A stretch of 64,000 nt of DNA, from NCBI GenBank assembly GCA_964345825.1, contig CAYFSI010000002.1, forward strand, positions 1 through 64,000. Direction: 5' to 3'. The DNA comes from JAAYDH01 sp964345825. Lineage in GTDB: Bacteria > Bacillota_I > Bacilli_A > RFN20 > CAG-826. Below, piece after piece: positions 53,369-62,691 of this stretch. The notes under the pieces are model-generated. The model did not search any database. It saw only the letters and a program-made list of their open reading frames with translations, and had not been told where the DNA came from. Position 1 is the stretch's first letter. Each line of letters opens with the position of its first letter. Made by a program: the position numbers and the translations under genes.

Positions 53369-54491
53369 ATGAAAGACATCGTTGCACTAAAACAACAACT
53401 TTGTGCTGTTGGCGAGAGAATTAGCCAACTCGGGTCTTCTCTTTGACTTTGATAAGTTAGATCTAGAAGTTGAACAATTAACAGAGAAGAGTAATCATCC
53501 TGATTTTTGGAATAACTCAAGTGGCGCTCTTGAAATTATTTCTCGATTGAAATATTGCAAAGACCTGATTGGAAAATATCATCAATTGTCAAAAAGTACT
53601 CTTGATATTCAAGAGCTCATTTCATTGGGGGATGAATCGTTTTTTGAGGAAATTGAAAAACAATTAAACTTCCTTTCAAAAGATGCCAAGGAATTTGAAT
53701 TACAGATTCTTTTTAGAGGAGAGTTTGATAATTTAAACGCTATTATCGAAATACATCCTGGTGCTGGTGGCACCGAAGCACAAGATTGGGCCAACATGCT
53801 CTATCGAATGTATATTTGTTTTGCTGGTATCAAAAACCTCAAAATCGCTCAAATTTACAATGAGCTTGGTGAGGAAGCTGGAATTAAATCAGTGACATTC
53901 AAAATTAGTGGACCACACGCTTATGGTTTGTTGAAAAGTGAAAAAGGGGTTCACCGGTTAGTTCGTATTTCTCCTTTTGATTCCAATAAAAGAAGACATA
54001 CCTCGTTTGCTTCAGTCAATGTTGTACCGGAATTTAAAAATGACAATATAGACATTCAAATTAATGATTCTGACTTAAAAATAGATACTTATCGAAGTGG
54101 TGGAGCGGGTGGACAAAATGTCAACAAAGTTGAAACTGCAGTCCGCATAACGCATTTGCCCACTGGAATTGTGGTATCATGCCAAATGGAGAGAAGTCAG
54201 CTATCTAATCGTGAAGTTGCGATGCAAATGCTAAAAGGAAAACTGTACTTGCTTGAACTAGAAAAACGAAGCAACGCTATTAAAGGCATTGTCGGGGAAA
54301 AGAAAAACATTGAGTGGGGCAGCCAAATTAGGTCATATGTCTTCTGTCCTTATACATTGGTCAAAGATAATCGAACTGATTACGAAGAAACCAATGTCGG
54401 TGCAGTGATGGATGGATACATTGAAGGATTCATCTATGCCTATTTACAAAAGGAGGCAAAAGAAAATGAACAAAATAATCTCAAAAAATAA
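53369..54491 (+). CDS. prfB: peptide chain release factor 2, with +1 programmed frameshift
   Basis: Starts ATG 53369 (MKDIVALKQQ), reads 25 codons to CTT 53441-53443, then an in-frame TGA. The slippery site CTT-TGA-C gives a +1 shift to GAC 53445, continuing DFDKLDLEVEQ to TAA 54491, about 373 aa. GGQ is in RSGGAGGQNVNKVET and the stop-recognition SPF in ISPFDSNKRRHTSFAS. CGGG upstream is a weak SD-like element, further from the slip than usual. RF2 reads UGA/UAA, and the in-frame UGA autoregulates its own level. Confidence 0.96.
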
Positions 54492-55434
54492 TCTCAAAAA
54501 TTATGTTTTGCAAATTTTCGTTGTCATCGTTGGTTCACTTTTACTAGCCTTTGGAAACGTTGTTTTCCTTAGTCCTGCGATGATTAACGCCGGTGGATTA
54601 AATGGAATTTCCATCATTGTACAGTCATTCTTCGAAGATGGTGACAAAGCACTTGTCTATAACATTACAACTGCATCGCTCTCAATAATTCTTTGGGTCA
54701 TCGGCTTGATTTTTATTGGCAAAGACTTTGCTATCAAGACACTCTTGTCAACAATTATGGTGCCTCTTGCAACCGCATTTCTTTCGTTCATGCCTTATGT
54801 CAGCGATTGGTGTATGACAATTTCAACCGCAATTCTACCCGATGCAAACGATATTGGAGCGATTCTACTCGCCGCTATTACTGGTGGTTTTATTGTTGGT
54901 GCGGGTGTTTCTATCACTTTTATCGGAGGCGGAAGCTCAGGCGGTGTTGATGTCATTAACTTTGTTATGAATAAATATTTAAACCTCAAGCAATCAATTG
55001 GTAGTTTTTTAATCGATGGAACAATTATTTTTGTTGGTTTGATTGTTTTACTACCTCAAGATCCGGCATTCCTTGTCCAATGTCTCTGCGGAATTTTATC
55101 CGCATTTATTACCGCGATTTTAATTGAATATGTTTACATCGGTGCTCAGACCAGTTACAAAGTAGAAATTATTTCCTCAAAGTGGAAAGAAATAAGCGCT
55201 TATGTACAAGACGTTCTTGGCAGGGGCGCCACTATTATTCACGCTCAAGGTGGATACAAAGGCGAAGAAAGAGTTATTTTGAGTGTTGTTTTTGATAAAA
55301 GCCAATATATAAGAATTCGTGATTTTATTGTTAAAACTGACCCTGATGCGTTTATTACATTTACACAAACCAATGCTGTTTATGGCGAAGGCTTTAAGAA
55401 AATGTTTTCCAAGAAAAAGAAGGAAAAGAAATAA
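54466..55434 (+). CDS. YitT-family membrane protein
   Basis: About 322 aa. Start 54466 chosen because AGGAGG lies just upstream, inside prfB. Five or six membrane segments in the first 210 residues, then a cytosolic DUF2179-like domain (YKVEIISSKWKEISAYVQDVLGRGATIIHAQGGYKGEERVIL). YitT proteins are of unknown transport function. Overlaps prfB by 26 nt. Confidence 0.88.
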   Translation: MNKIISKNNLKNYVLQIFVVIVGSLLLAFGNVVFLSPAMINAGGLNGISIIVQSFFEDGDKALVYNITTASLSIILWVIGLIFIGKDFAIKTLLSTIMVPLATAFLSFMPYVSDWCMTISTAILPDANDIGAILLAAITGGFIVGAGVSITFIGGGSSGGVDVINFVMNKYLNLKQSIGSFLIDGTIIFVGLIVLLPQDPAFLVQCLCGILSAFITAILIEYVYIGAQTSYKVEIISSKWKEISAYVQDVLGRGATIIHAQGGYKGEERVILSVVFDKSQYIRIRDFIVKTDPDAFITFTQTNAVYGEGFKKMFSKKKKEKK

Positions 55435-55451
55435 CTTCATTGGAGGAATGA

Positions 55452-57434
55452 ATGGATCAACAACACAAATTTGAACTAGTATCATCATTCAAACCAACTG
55501 GAGACCAACCTCAAGCAATTGAAAAACTTGTTGATGGTATTTCAAATAATATTAAGTTCCAAGTTCTTCTTGGGGCTACTGGTACAGGGAAAACTTTTAC
55601 GATGGCCAATATTATTCAACAAGTTCAAAGGCCGGCTCTTGTTTTAGTTCATAATAAAACCCTTGCAGGGCAATTATATTCTGAGTTTCAAGACCTTTTT
55701 CCGCATAACCGTGTGGAATACTTTGTTTCAAACTTTGATTTTTATCAACCAGAAGCCTATATTCCAAAATCAGATACCTATATCGATAAAAGCGCGGTCA
55801 TGAATGAAGAAATTGAGATGTTAAGAACATCTGCAATTAATTCCATCATTGAAAGACGAGACACCATCATAATAGCCTCTGTCGCTTCCATTTATGGCTT
55901 GACTGATCCTGATGAATATAAAAATCTGGTCTTTAATATTCGAGTGGGAGAAACGATCAATCGTTCGGATTTTTTCAAGAAACTCGTCGATGCTCAATAT
56001 AAGAGAAATAATTTAGATGCCGCTCCAGGAACCTTCCGCGTTCGTGGCGATATCATTGAAGTGATTCCTGCAAATTCTGAAGATAATCACGTTATCAGAA
56101 TCGACACTTTTGGTGATGAAGTTGAGAAAATTATGTTGGTGGATTTATTAACAGGAGAAATTAAAAATAATTACCATACATATCCAATTTTCCCTGCCTA
56201 TGACCACGCTTCCACTAGAAAGAGAATTAAAGAAGCCTGCGATACAATTAAAGTTGAATTGGCTGAACGTTTGAAGTTCTTCAAAGAAAGTGGAAAATTG
56301 TTGGAAGCTGAGCGACTTGAAAATCGCACAAATCAAGATATGGAAAGCATGCAAGAATTTGGCATGTGTCCTGGTATAGAAAACTATTCCCGTCACATTG
56401 ACAAAAGAAAACCTGGTGAAAGACCCTTCTGTCTTTTAGATTATTTTCCTGATGATTTTTTACTCTTCATTGATGAATCTCATGTTACTTTTCCACAATT
56501 ACACGGAATGTATAATGGCGATTTAGCCAGAAAAACCAATTTAGTTGAATATGGTTTTCGTTTACCATCAGCATTAGATAACCGACCACTTAAGTTCGAA
56601 GAATTCGAAAAAATGATGCCAACTGTCATCTGCACGAGCGCAACTCCTGGCGATTATGAGAAAAATAAATCTGATGGCCCAATCGTCGAACAAATTATTC
56701 GCCCAACTGGCTTATTGGATCCAAAAGTTGAAGTAAGAAAAACAGTTGGACAAATCGACGATCTTTTATCCGAAATTCATCAAAGAGTTAACAACAACGA
56801 ACGTACCATGATTGTTACACTTACGATCCGTATGGCTGAAGATTTAACCTCATTTCTTAAAGAGAGAGGTATTAAAGTTGTCTATTTGCATCATGAAACT
56901 AAAACGCTCGAAAGAAGCGAAATTATTTATCAACTCAGAAAAGGAAAATATGATGTCCTTGTTGGCATTAACTTACTGAGAGAGGGATTAGATATTCCTG
57001 AAGTCTCACTTGTTACTATTTTGGATGCTGATAAAGAGGGTTTTTTGAGAAGTTCCCGATCGCTGATTCAAATTATTGGCCGAGCTGCGAGAAACCAACA
57101 TGGACTGGTTGTGATGTATGCGGATAATATGACTGATTCAATGCGAATCGCCATTGACGAAACAAACCGTCGTCGAAAAATCCAAAATGATTTCAATGAA
57201 GAAAATGGAATTATACCTCGCACAATTATTAAGGAAATTCGCTTGCCTATTCATAATACCGAGAGCGAAATTGATGAAATGATTAAACTCACGAAACATG
57301 GTTCAAGAACCGAAATTAATAAGCGAATTAAAGAATTGGAAAAGCAAATGAAACAAGCCGCCCAAGAATTTGATTTTGAAAGAGCTGCGGAATTGCGTGA
57401 TATCATTTTGGAAATGAAAACAAACGTTCAATAA
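55452..57434 (+). CDS. uvrB: excinuclease ABC subunit B
   Basis: 660 aa. DNA-damage binding helicase of nucleotide excision repair. Walker A LLGATGTGKTFTMANI, beta-hairpin YFVSNFDFYQPEAYIP, TSATPG, QIIGRAARN, and the C-terminal UVR motif (ELEKQMKQAAQEFDFERAAELRD). SD TGGAGGA. UvrA is not in this window. Confidence 0.98.
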   Translation: MDQQHKFELVSSFKPTGDQPQAIEKLVDGISNNIKFQVLLGATGTGKTFTMANIIQQVQRPALVLVHNKTLAGQLYSEFQDLFPHNRVEYFVSNFDFYQPEAYIPKSDTYIDKSAVMNEEIEMLRTSAINSIIERRDTIIIASVASIYGLTDPDEYKNLVFNIRVGETINRSDFFKKLVDAQYKRNNLDAAPGTFRVRGDIIEVIPANSEDNHVIRIDTFGDEVEKIMLVDLLTGEIKNNYHTYPIFPAYDHASTRKRIKEACDTIKVELAERLKFFKESGKLLEAERLENRTNQDMESMQEFGMCPGIENYSRHIDKRKPGERPFCLLDYFPDDFLLFIDESHVTFPQLHGMYNGDLARKTNLVEYGFRLPSALDNRPLKFEEFEKMMPTVICTSATPGDYEKNKSDGPIVEQIIRPTGLLDPKVEVRKTVGQIDDLLSEIHQRVNNNERTMIVTLTIRMAEDLTSFLKERGIKVVYLHHETKTLERSEIIYQLRKGKYDVLVGINLLREGLDIPEVSLVTILDADKEGFLRSSRSLIQIIGRAARNQHGLVVMYADNMTDSMRIAIDETNRRRKIQNDFNEENGIIPRTIIKEIRLPIHNTESEIDEMIKLTKHGSRTEINKRIKELEKQMKQAAQEFDFERAAELRDIILEMKTNVQ

Positions 57435-57503
57435 TGTTTTGTTTGCCTTATTGTCGCGTTTTATTTATTATTATTAAGCAATCAATAGAAAGGATGAACA
57501 TAT

Positions 57504-57749
57504 ATGTTAAATTGGTATGACTGGGTCTTATTAGCTGTCGCAATTGTGATTATTATCCTTACTTTGTTGCAAGGCGGCAAATCAGAAGGTGCTTCTGGCG
57601 CCATCACTGGCGGTGGATTAAATGTTTTCGTGAAAACGAAAGAAAGAGGAGCTGAAAAAGTAGTTTCCATCCTCACTCTTATCGTCGCCATCATATTCTT
57701 CATACTCGCTGTCATCATTAAATTAATGCAAACAGGGGTTGGGGCATAA
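57504..57749 (+). CDS. secG: SecG preprotein translocase subunit
   Basis: 81 aa. Two membrane segments (WVLLAVAIVIIILTLLQ and VSILTLIVAIIFFILAVII) joined by the conserved GGKSEGASGAITGGG loop. SD AAAGGA. Small partner of SecYE. Confidence 0.93.
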   Translation: MLNWYDWVLLAVAIVIIILTLLQGGKSEGASGAITGGGLNVFVKTKERGAEKVVSILTLIVAIIFFILAVIIKLMQTGVGA

Positions 57750-57764
57750 TAAAAAAATCACATA

Positions 57765-57810
57765 AAAGCACTCCATATTGGTAGATATCTCTCATTGATG
57801 AAGTGCTTTT
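57765..57810. terminator. bidirectional terminator after secG
   Basis: AAAAGCACT (57765-57773) pairs with AGTGCTTTT (57802-57810), 9 bp, with a 28-nt loop. Serves secG and the convergent membrane protein gene. Confidence 0.75.
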
Positions 57811-57813
57811 CTT

Positions 57814-58461
57814 TTATTTCTTCACGATTGAATGTTCCTCGGTAACCTTTGCCTTTTTGGATTTCTTTTCGCGCACTATAATAACAATTCCGAACGCAGC
57901 AATTAGTACACCGACGACCATGACTAATATTCCAAGGACTAAAACAGAGTACATAATGTACAGCTGTGCATTTCTTTGGACAAAGAAAACAATACCCACA
58001 GTCAAAAGAAGAACCCAAATTACCAATGCTCTAATCCAAGAAGCCGCATCGTGTCTCGTTTTGGGATTAGTAACAAGCATAAGAAATTTTATCAACACAA
58101 CAGCCCCTACAGCAATGAGAACCAAGGGCAAACAATATCCAATGATTGTGTTAATAACCCCGCTTGCCTCATCAAGAAAACAAAATGCCGTTCCAATGCC
58201 TATAAAAACCCCGCCGCTTAATAAAGTGCCACTAATACCATTAAATCCGCTTCGTTTCTCCGAGATTAATGCAAGCAAAAGACTGAACAAAGCAATTGAG
58301 AAGCAATATATTGCGACAATAATGCAGACAATTTTCAATAAATCGCCTTGATTATCGTCCTTAATGTTCAGCGAGATTATTAGAGTAACAAGACCTAGAG
58401 AAAACACAATCGCACCCACGACTAATTGCAACCACTTATGCTGGTTAAATAAATTTTTCAT
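57814..58461 (-). CDS. multi-spanning membrane protein, unknown
   Basis: About 215 aa from ATG 58461 (SD AAGGAGG). About six membrane segments with a basic C-terminus (REKKSKKAKV). Looks like the DUF308/HdeD-like class of repeat membrane proteins, but this is only a weak impression. Opposite in direction to secG and the aminopeptidase. Confidence 0.7.
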   Translation of the reverse strand: MKNLFNQHKWLQLVVGAIVFSLGLVTLIISLNIKDDNQGDLLKIVCIIVAIYCFSIALFSLLLALISEKRSGFNGISGTLLSGGVFIGIGTAFCFLDEASGVINTIIGYCLPLVLIAVGAVVLIKFLMLVTNPKTRHDAASWIRALVIWVLLLTVGIVFFVQRNAQLYIMYSVLVLGILVMVVGVLIAAFGIVIIVREKKSKKAKVTEEHSIVKK

Positions 58462-58541
58462 TTTCCAAGCCTCCTTTTCTATTATATACAGGCCGGAAAG
58501 AAAGTATAATATATACTTAATTATCAATAAGGAGACTATGT

Positions 58542-59768
58542 ATGAACCAAAAATTGTTGCAAGATTACGCAAGACTAATTGTACGCAAAGGGATAAATGT
58601 CAAAAAGGGAGAAATCGTTTGGATTAACGCTCAACTTGACCAACCTAACTTTGTTACACTAATCGTTGAAGAATGCTATAAAGCGGGTGCGAAAGAAGTG
58701 ACTGTGCGATGGACGCATGACCCAATTGCAAAACTATCGTATAAATATGAAACAGTTTCGACATTGGGCAATGTAGATTCAATAGCCTTGGCTAGATACA
58801 AATATCGTCTTAAAAAGTTGCCAACTATTTTACATATCATTTCTGATGACCCAGATGCTATGAAAGGTGTTAACCAAAAGAAACTTAGTCAAGCAAGAAG
58901 TAAGACATACGGAAAAGTTAAGAAATACATCGATCGACTTGAAAGCAAATACAAATGGTGTATCGCTGCTGTTCCAGGTTTAAAGTGGGCGGAAAAAGTT
59001 TTTCCTGATTTAAAAGGAAACGAAGCCATTGAAAAATTATGGGAAATGATTCTTCTTACATCCAGAGTGGATGGTAATGACCCCGTTGTTAACTGGGAAA
59101 AGCACAATGAGTTTTTAATTGGCCAAAGAACCAAACTTGATGGCTTAAAGCTCCACAAACTCCATTACAAATCAACTAATGGAACTGATTTTTCTGTAGA
59201 ATTAATTCCTGGAGTTCGTTGGGGCGGAGGAATCGAAAATATTCCTAACAAAGGTGAATTTAATCCTAATATTCCTTCAGAAGAAGTGTTTACAACACCA
59301 CGTGTTGGACATTGTGAAGGGACTCTTGTTGCTTCTAAACCACTAAGTTATAATGGCGAAATTATCGATGGTTTTAGCATCACGTTTGAAAATGGTAAGG
59401 TTAGTAAAGTTTCCGCCAAGAAAAACCAAAGTTTATTAGAAAAAATGGTTTCTATGGACGAAGGAGCTGGTATGTTAGGCGAAGTGGCCCTTGTTCCATA
59501 TGATTCTCCAATTAGACAATCTAACACTTTGTTTTACAACACATTATTTGATGAGAATGCCGCTTGCCATTTCGCTGTTGGTATGGGTTTTAGAGAGTTA
59601 CTTCCTAATTCCGAAGAGATGAGCGCAGACGAAGTGAAAGCTAAGGGCATTAACAATTCGATGATTCATGTTGATTTCATGGTTGGAACTCAAGATTTAA
59701 ACATCATTGGAGAAGATATAAAGGGAAATAAAACCCAAATTTTTAAAGATGGAAACTGGGCTATTTAA
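58542..59768 (+). CDS. M29-family aminopeptidase (AmpS-like)
   Basis: 408 aa. Metal-dependent, broad-specificity aminopeptidase of the peptidase T/AmpS group. Motifs EGTLVASKPLSYNGEIIDGFSITFENGKV, GAGMLGEVALVPYDSPIR, ACHFAVGMGF and SMIHVDFMVG carry the expected Glu/His/Asp ligands. SD AAGGAG. Tail-to-tail with yolD, 8-nt overlap. Confidence 0.9.
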   Translation: MNQKLLQDYARLIVRKGINVKKGEIVWINAQLDQPNFVTLIVEECYKAGAKEVTVRWTHDPIAKLSYKYETVSTLGNVDSIALARYKYRLKKLPTILHIISDDPDAMKGVNQKKLSQARSKTYGKVKKYIDRLESKYKWCIAAVPGLKWAEKVFPDLKGNEAIEKLWEMILLTSRVDGNDPVVNWEKHNEFLIGQRTKLDGLKLHKLHYKSTNGTDFSVELIPGVRWGGGIENIPNKGEFNPNIPSEEVFTTPRVGHCEGTLVASKPLSYNGEIIDGFSITFENGKVSKVSAKKNQSLLEKMVSMDEGAGMLGEVALVPYDSPIRQSNTLFYNTLFDENAACHFAVGMGFRELLPNSEEMSADEVKAKGINNSMIHVDFMVGTQDLNIIGEDIKGNKTQIFKDGNWAI

Positions 59769-60072
59769 GTTTCAGATTAATAATTTCATTAAAATGGATA
59801 ACTCGTCTAATTGGCAAGACGAGTTTTCTTTCGTTTAAATCAATTTTTTTAATGACAATTTCTTCTTCGTTTATTTTTCCATTTCGGTAAAACAAAACAA
59901 TCAATGGTTCTCCATGATAATTGACGAGAATATTATTGATATTTTCCGCCTCATCCTGTGAGAGCAATGGCTTTTCGGTTTTTTCTCTTTTTGCGTAATT
60001 TTTTTCAATGGACGGAGTTTGTTCCACTAAAGAACGATACGCCAACCATTTTTTCATTCCTCTGTCACTCAT
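59761..60072 (-). CDS. YolD-like protein
   Basis: 103 aa. N-terminus MSDRGMKKWLAYRSLVEQTP is typical of the YolD family found beside Y-family polymerases in Firmicutes. Possibly a UV-damage partner of UvrX. Overlaps uvrX by 4 nt. Confidence 0.82.
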   Translation of the reverse strand: MSDRGMKKWLAYRSLVEQTPSIEKNYAKREKTEKPLLSQDEAENINNILVNYHGEPLIVLFYRNGKINEEEIVIKKIDLNERKLVLPIRRVIHFNEIINLKLK

Positions 60073-61319
60073 CGGTGGTGGCCTCCAATTTGTTCATGTC
60101 TTTCTTTGGCTGTGCTGTCTTCCGTTAAAGCTGAAGCTCTTAACAAAACATTCCTGCCATATTTTTTATGGATGGAATCGATAGTGAATAGTAATTCTCT
60201 ACCTTTTATTTGTTCATGCTGATCTTCAAATAAATTTAACTGCTGATGCAATGAATTTGTCAAACAAGAGAAATTCATACCAACATTACGAATTGGCTTG
60301 TCTTGAATATGGTGATTAAAAATCTCTAATAGTGCCTCGAGCAATTTAGGCGTTTCATCGGTGGCATTAAGAAGCGTGACTTGACGTGAAAAACCACCTT
60401 GGTCTCTTGAATATCCGATGTAAAGGGAAATGCGAGCCGCCTTCTTGCTTTCCTTTCTTAGTCTTTCGGAAAGATCATCGCACATTTCGCGAATAATGGT
60501 TGTGATGTTTGATTTATTGTAGTCCTTAAATAGTACTTGCCCGATAGTAAAACTGCTTGATTCTGGAATATATTTTTCATGAATATCTGATTCATCTATT
60601 CCATTAGCGTGATTATGCAATTGTTCGCCCATAATTCCAAATTTACTAGTTAAAAATTGAAGCGAAGATAAGGCAAGATCCTTTACTGAAAAAATTCCTA
60701 ATTTGTTCAATTTCTCTTCAGTTCTGGCTCCGATTCCCCATATTTTGCTCAAAGGGGCAACTTCCCAAAGCTTAGTCTTCACGTCTTTTTGTCTCAAAAT
60801 TGCCACACCATTTTTTTCTTTTTTTGCAAAAATATCAAGAGCTGCTTTAGCCAGAAAAAAGTTATCTCCTATACCGGCGGTCGCGCCTAAGCCTGTCTTT
60901 TCTTTAATCGTGCGTAAAATCATTTCAGTAAGTTCCAGAGCTGACTTTTGGTAATAGTTTAAATAGCTTGTTATGTCTAAAAAAGCCTCATCAATTGAGT
61001 AGACATGAATATCGTCTTTGCTAACAAAATCTAGAAATATGTCGACCACCTTGGTAGACATCTCAATATATCTTTCCATTCGCGGTCTAGCGTAAATGTA
61101 TTCAAATTTATTGGGAAGTTCTTTGATTCTTAACCTTGAAGGAATTCCTTGAGACTTAAGAAATGGTGAAATAGATAAAACAATGGTGTTTTTGCCTCTT
61201 TCTTTATCTGCGACGACTAAAGGAGTAGACCACGGATCTAATTTACGATCAATACATTCGACAAAGGAATAAAATGCCTTTAAATCTATTACAACAATGT
61301 TTCTTTCTTCTAGCGACAT
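60069..61319 (-). CDS. Y-family DNA polymerase (UvrX-like)
   Basis: 416 aa. Translesion polymerase of the UmuC/DinB class. Catalytic acidic residues in VVIDLKAFYSFVE and VYSIDEAFLDIT, steric motif GIGDNFFLAKAALDIFAKK, HhH region (IWGIGARTEEKLNKLG). Pairs with yolD as in Bacillus UvrX/YqjW loci. The upstream -10 is TAAAAT 9 nt before the ATG, with no LexA box recognised. Confidence 0.9.
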   Translation of the reverse strand: MSLEERNIVVIDLKAFYSFVECIDRKLDPWSTPLVVADKERGKNTIVLSISPFLKSQGIPSRLRIKELPNKFEYIYARPRMERYIEMSTKVVDIFLDFVSKDDIHVYSIDEAFLDITSYLNYYQKSALELTEMILRTIKEKTGLGATAGIGDNFFLAKAALDIFAKKEKNGVAILRQKDVKTKLWEVAPLSKIWGIGARTEEKLNKLGIFSVKDLALSSLQFLTSKFGIMGEQLHNHANGIDESDIHEKYIPESSSFTIGQVLFKDYNKSNITTIIREMCDDLSERLRKESKKAARISLYIGYSRDQGGFSRQVTLLNATDETPKLLEALLEIFNHHIQDKPIRNVGMNFSCLTNSLHQQLNLFEDQHEQIKGRELLFTIDSIHKKYGRNVLLRASALTEDSTAKERHEQIGGHHR

Positions 61320-61328
61320 ACTATATGT

Positions 61329-61334
61329 ATTTTA
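61329..61334 (-). promoter_or_regulatory. -10 box of uvrX-yolD
   Basis: TAAAAT on the minus strand ending 9 nt before the uvrX ATG. Short leader without SD. Confidence 0.4.
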
Positions 61335-61443
61335 CAAGCAAATGGCGACTTTTTTCATTAAGGAAAACCAATATTTCTCTTATCAATTAGTAATGTGATA
61401 TCATTTATATGATAATTTTAGGTTATAAGGAGTTTAGAAAGAT

Positions 61444-62691
61444 ATGGAAATCGCAACAATTATTTTGTCTTCATTGTCCTTGGTGGTGGTTATTATTTTG
61501 CTTTTTGTCATTGTAAAAAGAAAACCGCAACCCATCGAAACAAAAATAGATTTAAAGGAAATTGGCGCTCTTGAAAAGCAAATCGATCTTCTCAGTTCTC
61601 AAATTAAAGGTGATATTGAATTGTCAGTTGTTAAAGAAATGGGCAAAGTAAGCGACCAGACCGTTAAAAATAGCGAAGTCAACAACGAGAAGTTAGAACG
61701 ATTCCAAAAATCCATTTCTGAGTCCCTCAACACCCGTTTTGATGCTCTCAATAGACAAATGGAAGAGAAAATCGCTCTTATAAATAAAAAAGTTGATGAT
61801 AAATTGTCGGAAGGATTCAAAACCACCAATGAATCAATGTCCCAGGTGAGAGAAAGACTTCAAGCCATCGATGCCGCCCAAAAGAATATTGAAAACCTAT
61901 CAAAGGATGTTGTTTCTTTGAAACAGGTCTTAGAAGGCAACCAATCACGTGGTCAATATGGTGAATATCAATTGAGCATGGTTCTTCACAATATCTTTGG
62001 CGACACGGAAGGTTGCTACCAAGAGCAATACACATTGAAAAAGGTAAAAGATGGCGATGATGTCCGCGCTGATGCAGTCGTTTTTATGCCCGAACCGAAC
62101 CGTATGATTTGTATTGACTCAAAATTCCCATTTAAAGACTATGCCCGTATGTTTGATGCGCAATCCGAGGAAGAAAAATCGAGTCTATCGAAAGATTTTG
62201 CTAATGCTGTAAAGAAACACATTACCGCTATTAAAGACAAATATATCGTTGAAGGAAAAACTGCGCCCGAAGCTTTAATGTTCATTCCTAACGATGGTGT
62301 ATTTGCTTTTATTCATCACAATTGCCGTGATGTTATAGACTATGCTCGTGAAAAGAAAGTAGTTTTAACCTCTCCAAGCACATTACCGGCCATACTTGTG
62401 ACCATTAATATGGTAAAAATTCAGGTCGAAAGAGCTAAGAATGTGGAAGAAATCAATCGTCAACTCAGGCGTTTGAGCAAAGACTTTGAAATGTTTGCTC
62501 GCGAATGGGATAAATTCTCTGACAGTTTAGAAAAAACAACAAAATCGAGAGAGCGACTGGATACTCGTGTTAACAAAATTAATAACAAATTTGAATCTAT
62601 TAGAGGAAACAACAAGTTGAGCGATATTGAAGATACACAGAGTGAGTCTTATGTTGAATTAATGGATAATGAAAATGGAACTGAAAAATAA
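61444..62691 (+). CDS. rmuC: DNA recombination protein RmuC
   Basis: 415 aa. N-terminal membrane segment (about 3-24), coiled coil (about 40-160), and the RmuC domain with a PD-(D/E)xK-like core (MICIDSKFPFKDYARMF). Thought to limit genome rearrangement. SD AAGGAG. Overlaps the next gene by 23 nt. Confidence 0.93.
   Translation: MEIATIILSSLSLVVVIILLFVIVKRKPQPIETKIDLKEIGALEKQIDLLSSQIKGDIELSVVKEMGKVSDQTVKNSEVNNEKLERFQKSISESLNTRFDALNRQMEEKIALINKKVDDKLSEGFKTTNESMSQVRERLQAIDAAQKNIENLSKDVVSLKQVLEGNQSRGQYGEYQLSMVLHNIFGDTEGCYQEQYTLKKVKDGDDVRADAVVFMPEPNRMICIDSKFPFKDYARMFDAQSEEEKSSLSKDFANAVKKHITAIKDKYIVEGKTAPEALMFIPNDGVFAFIHHNCRDVIDYAREKKVVLTSPSTLPAILVTINMVKIQVERAKNVEEINRQLRRLSKDFEMFAREWDKFSDSLEKTTKSRERLDTRVNKINNKFESIRGNNKLSDIEDTQSESYVELMDNENGTEK

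Noticed and set aside
53369..53460. prfB as a truncated gene with a stop codon
   Set aside because: The CTT-TGA-C site is the well-known programmed frameshift of RF2.
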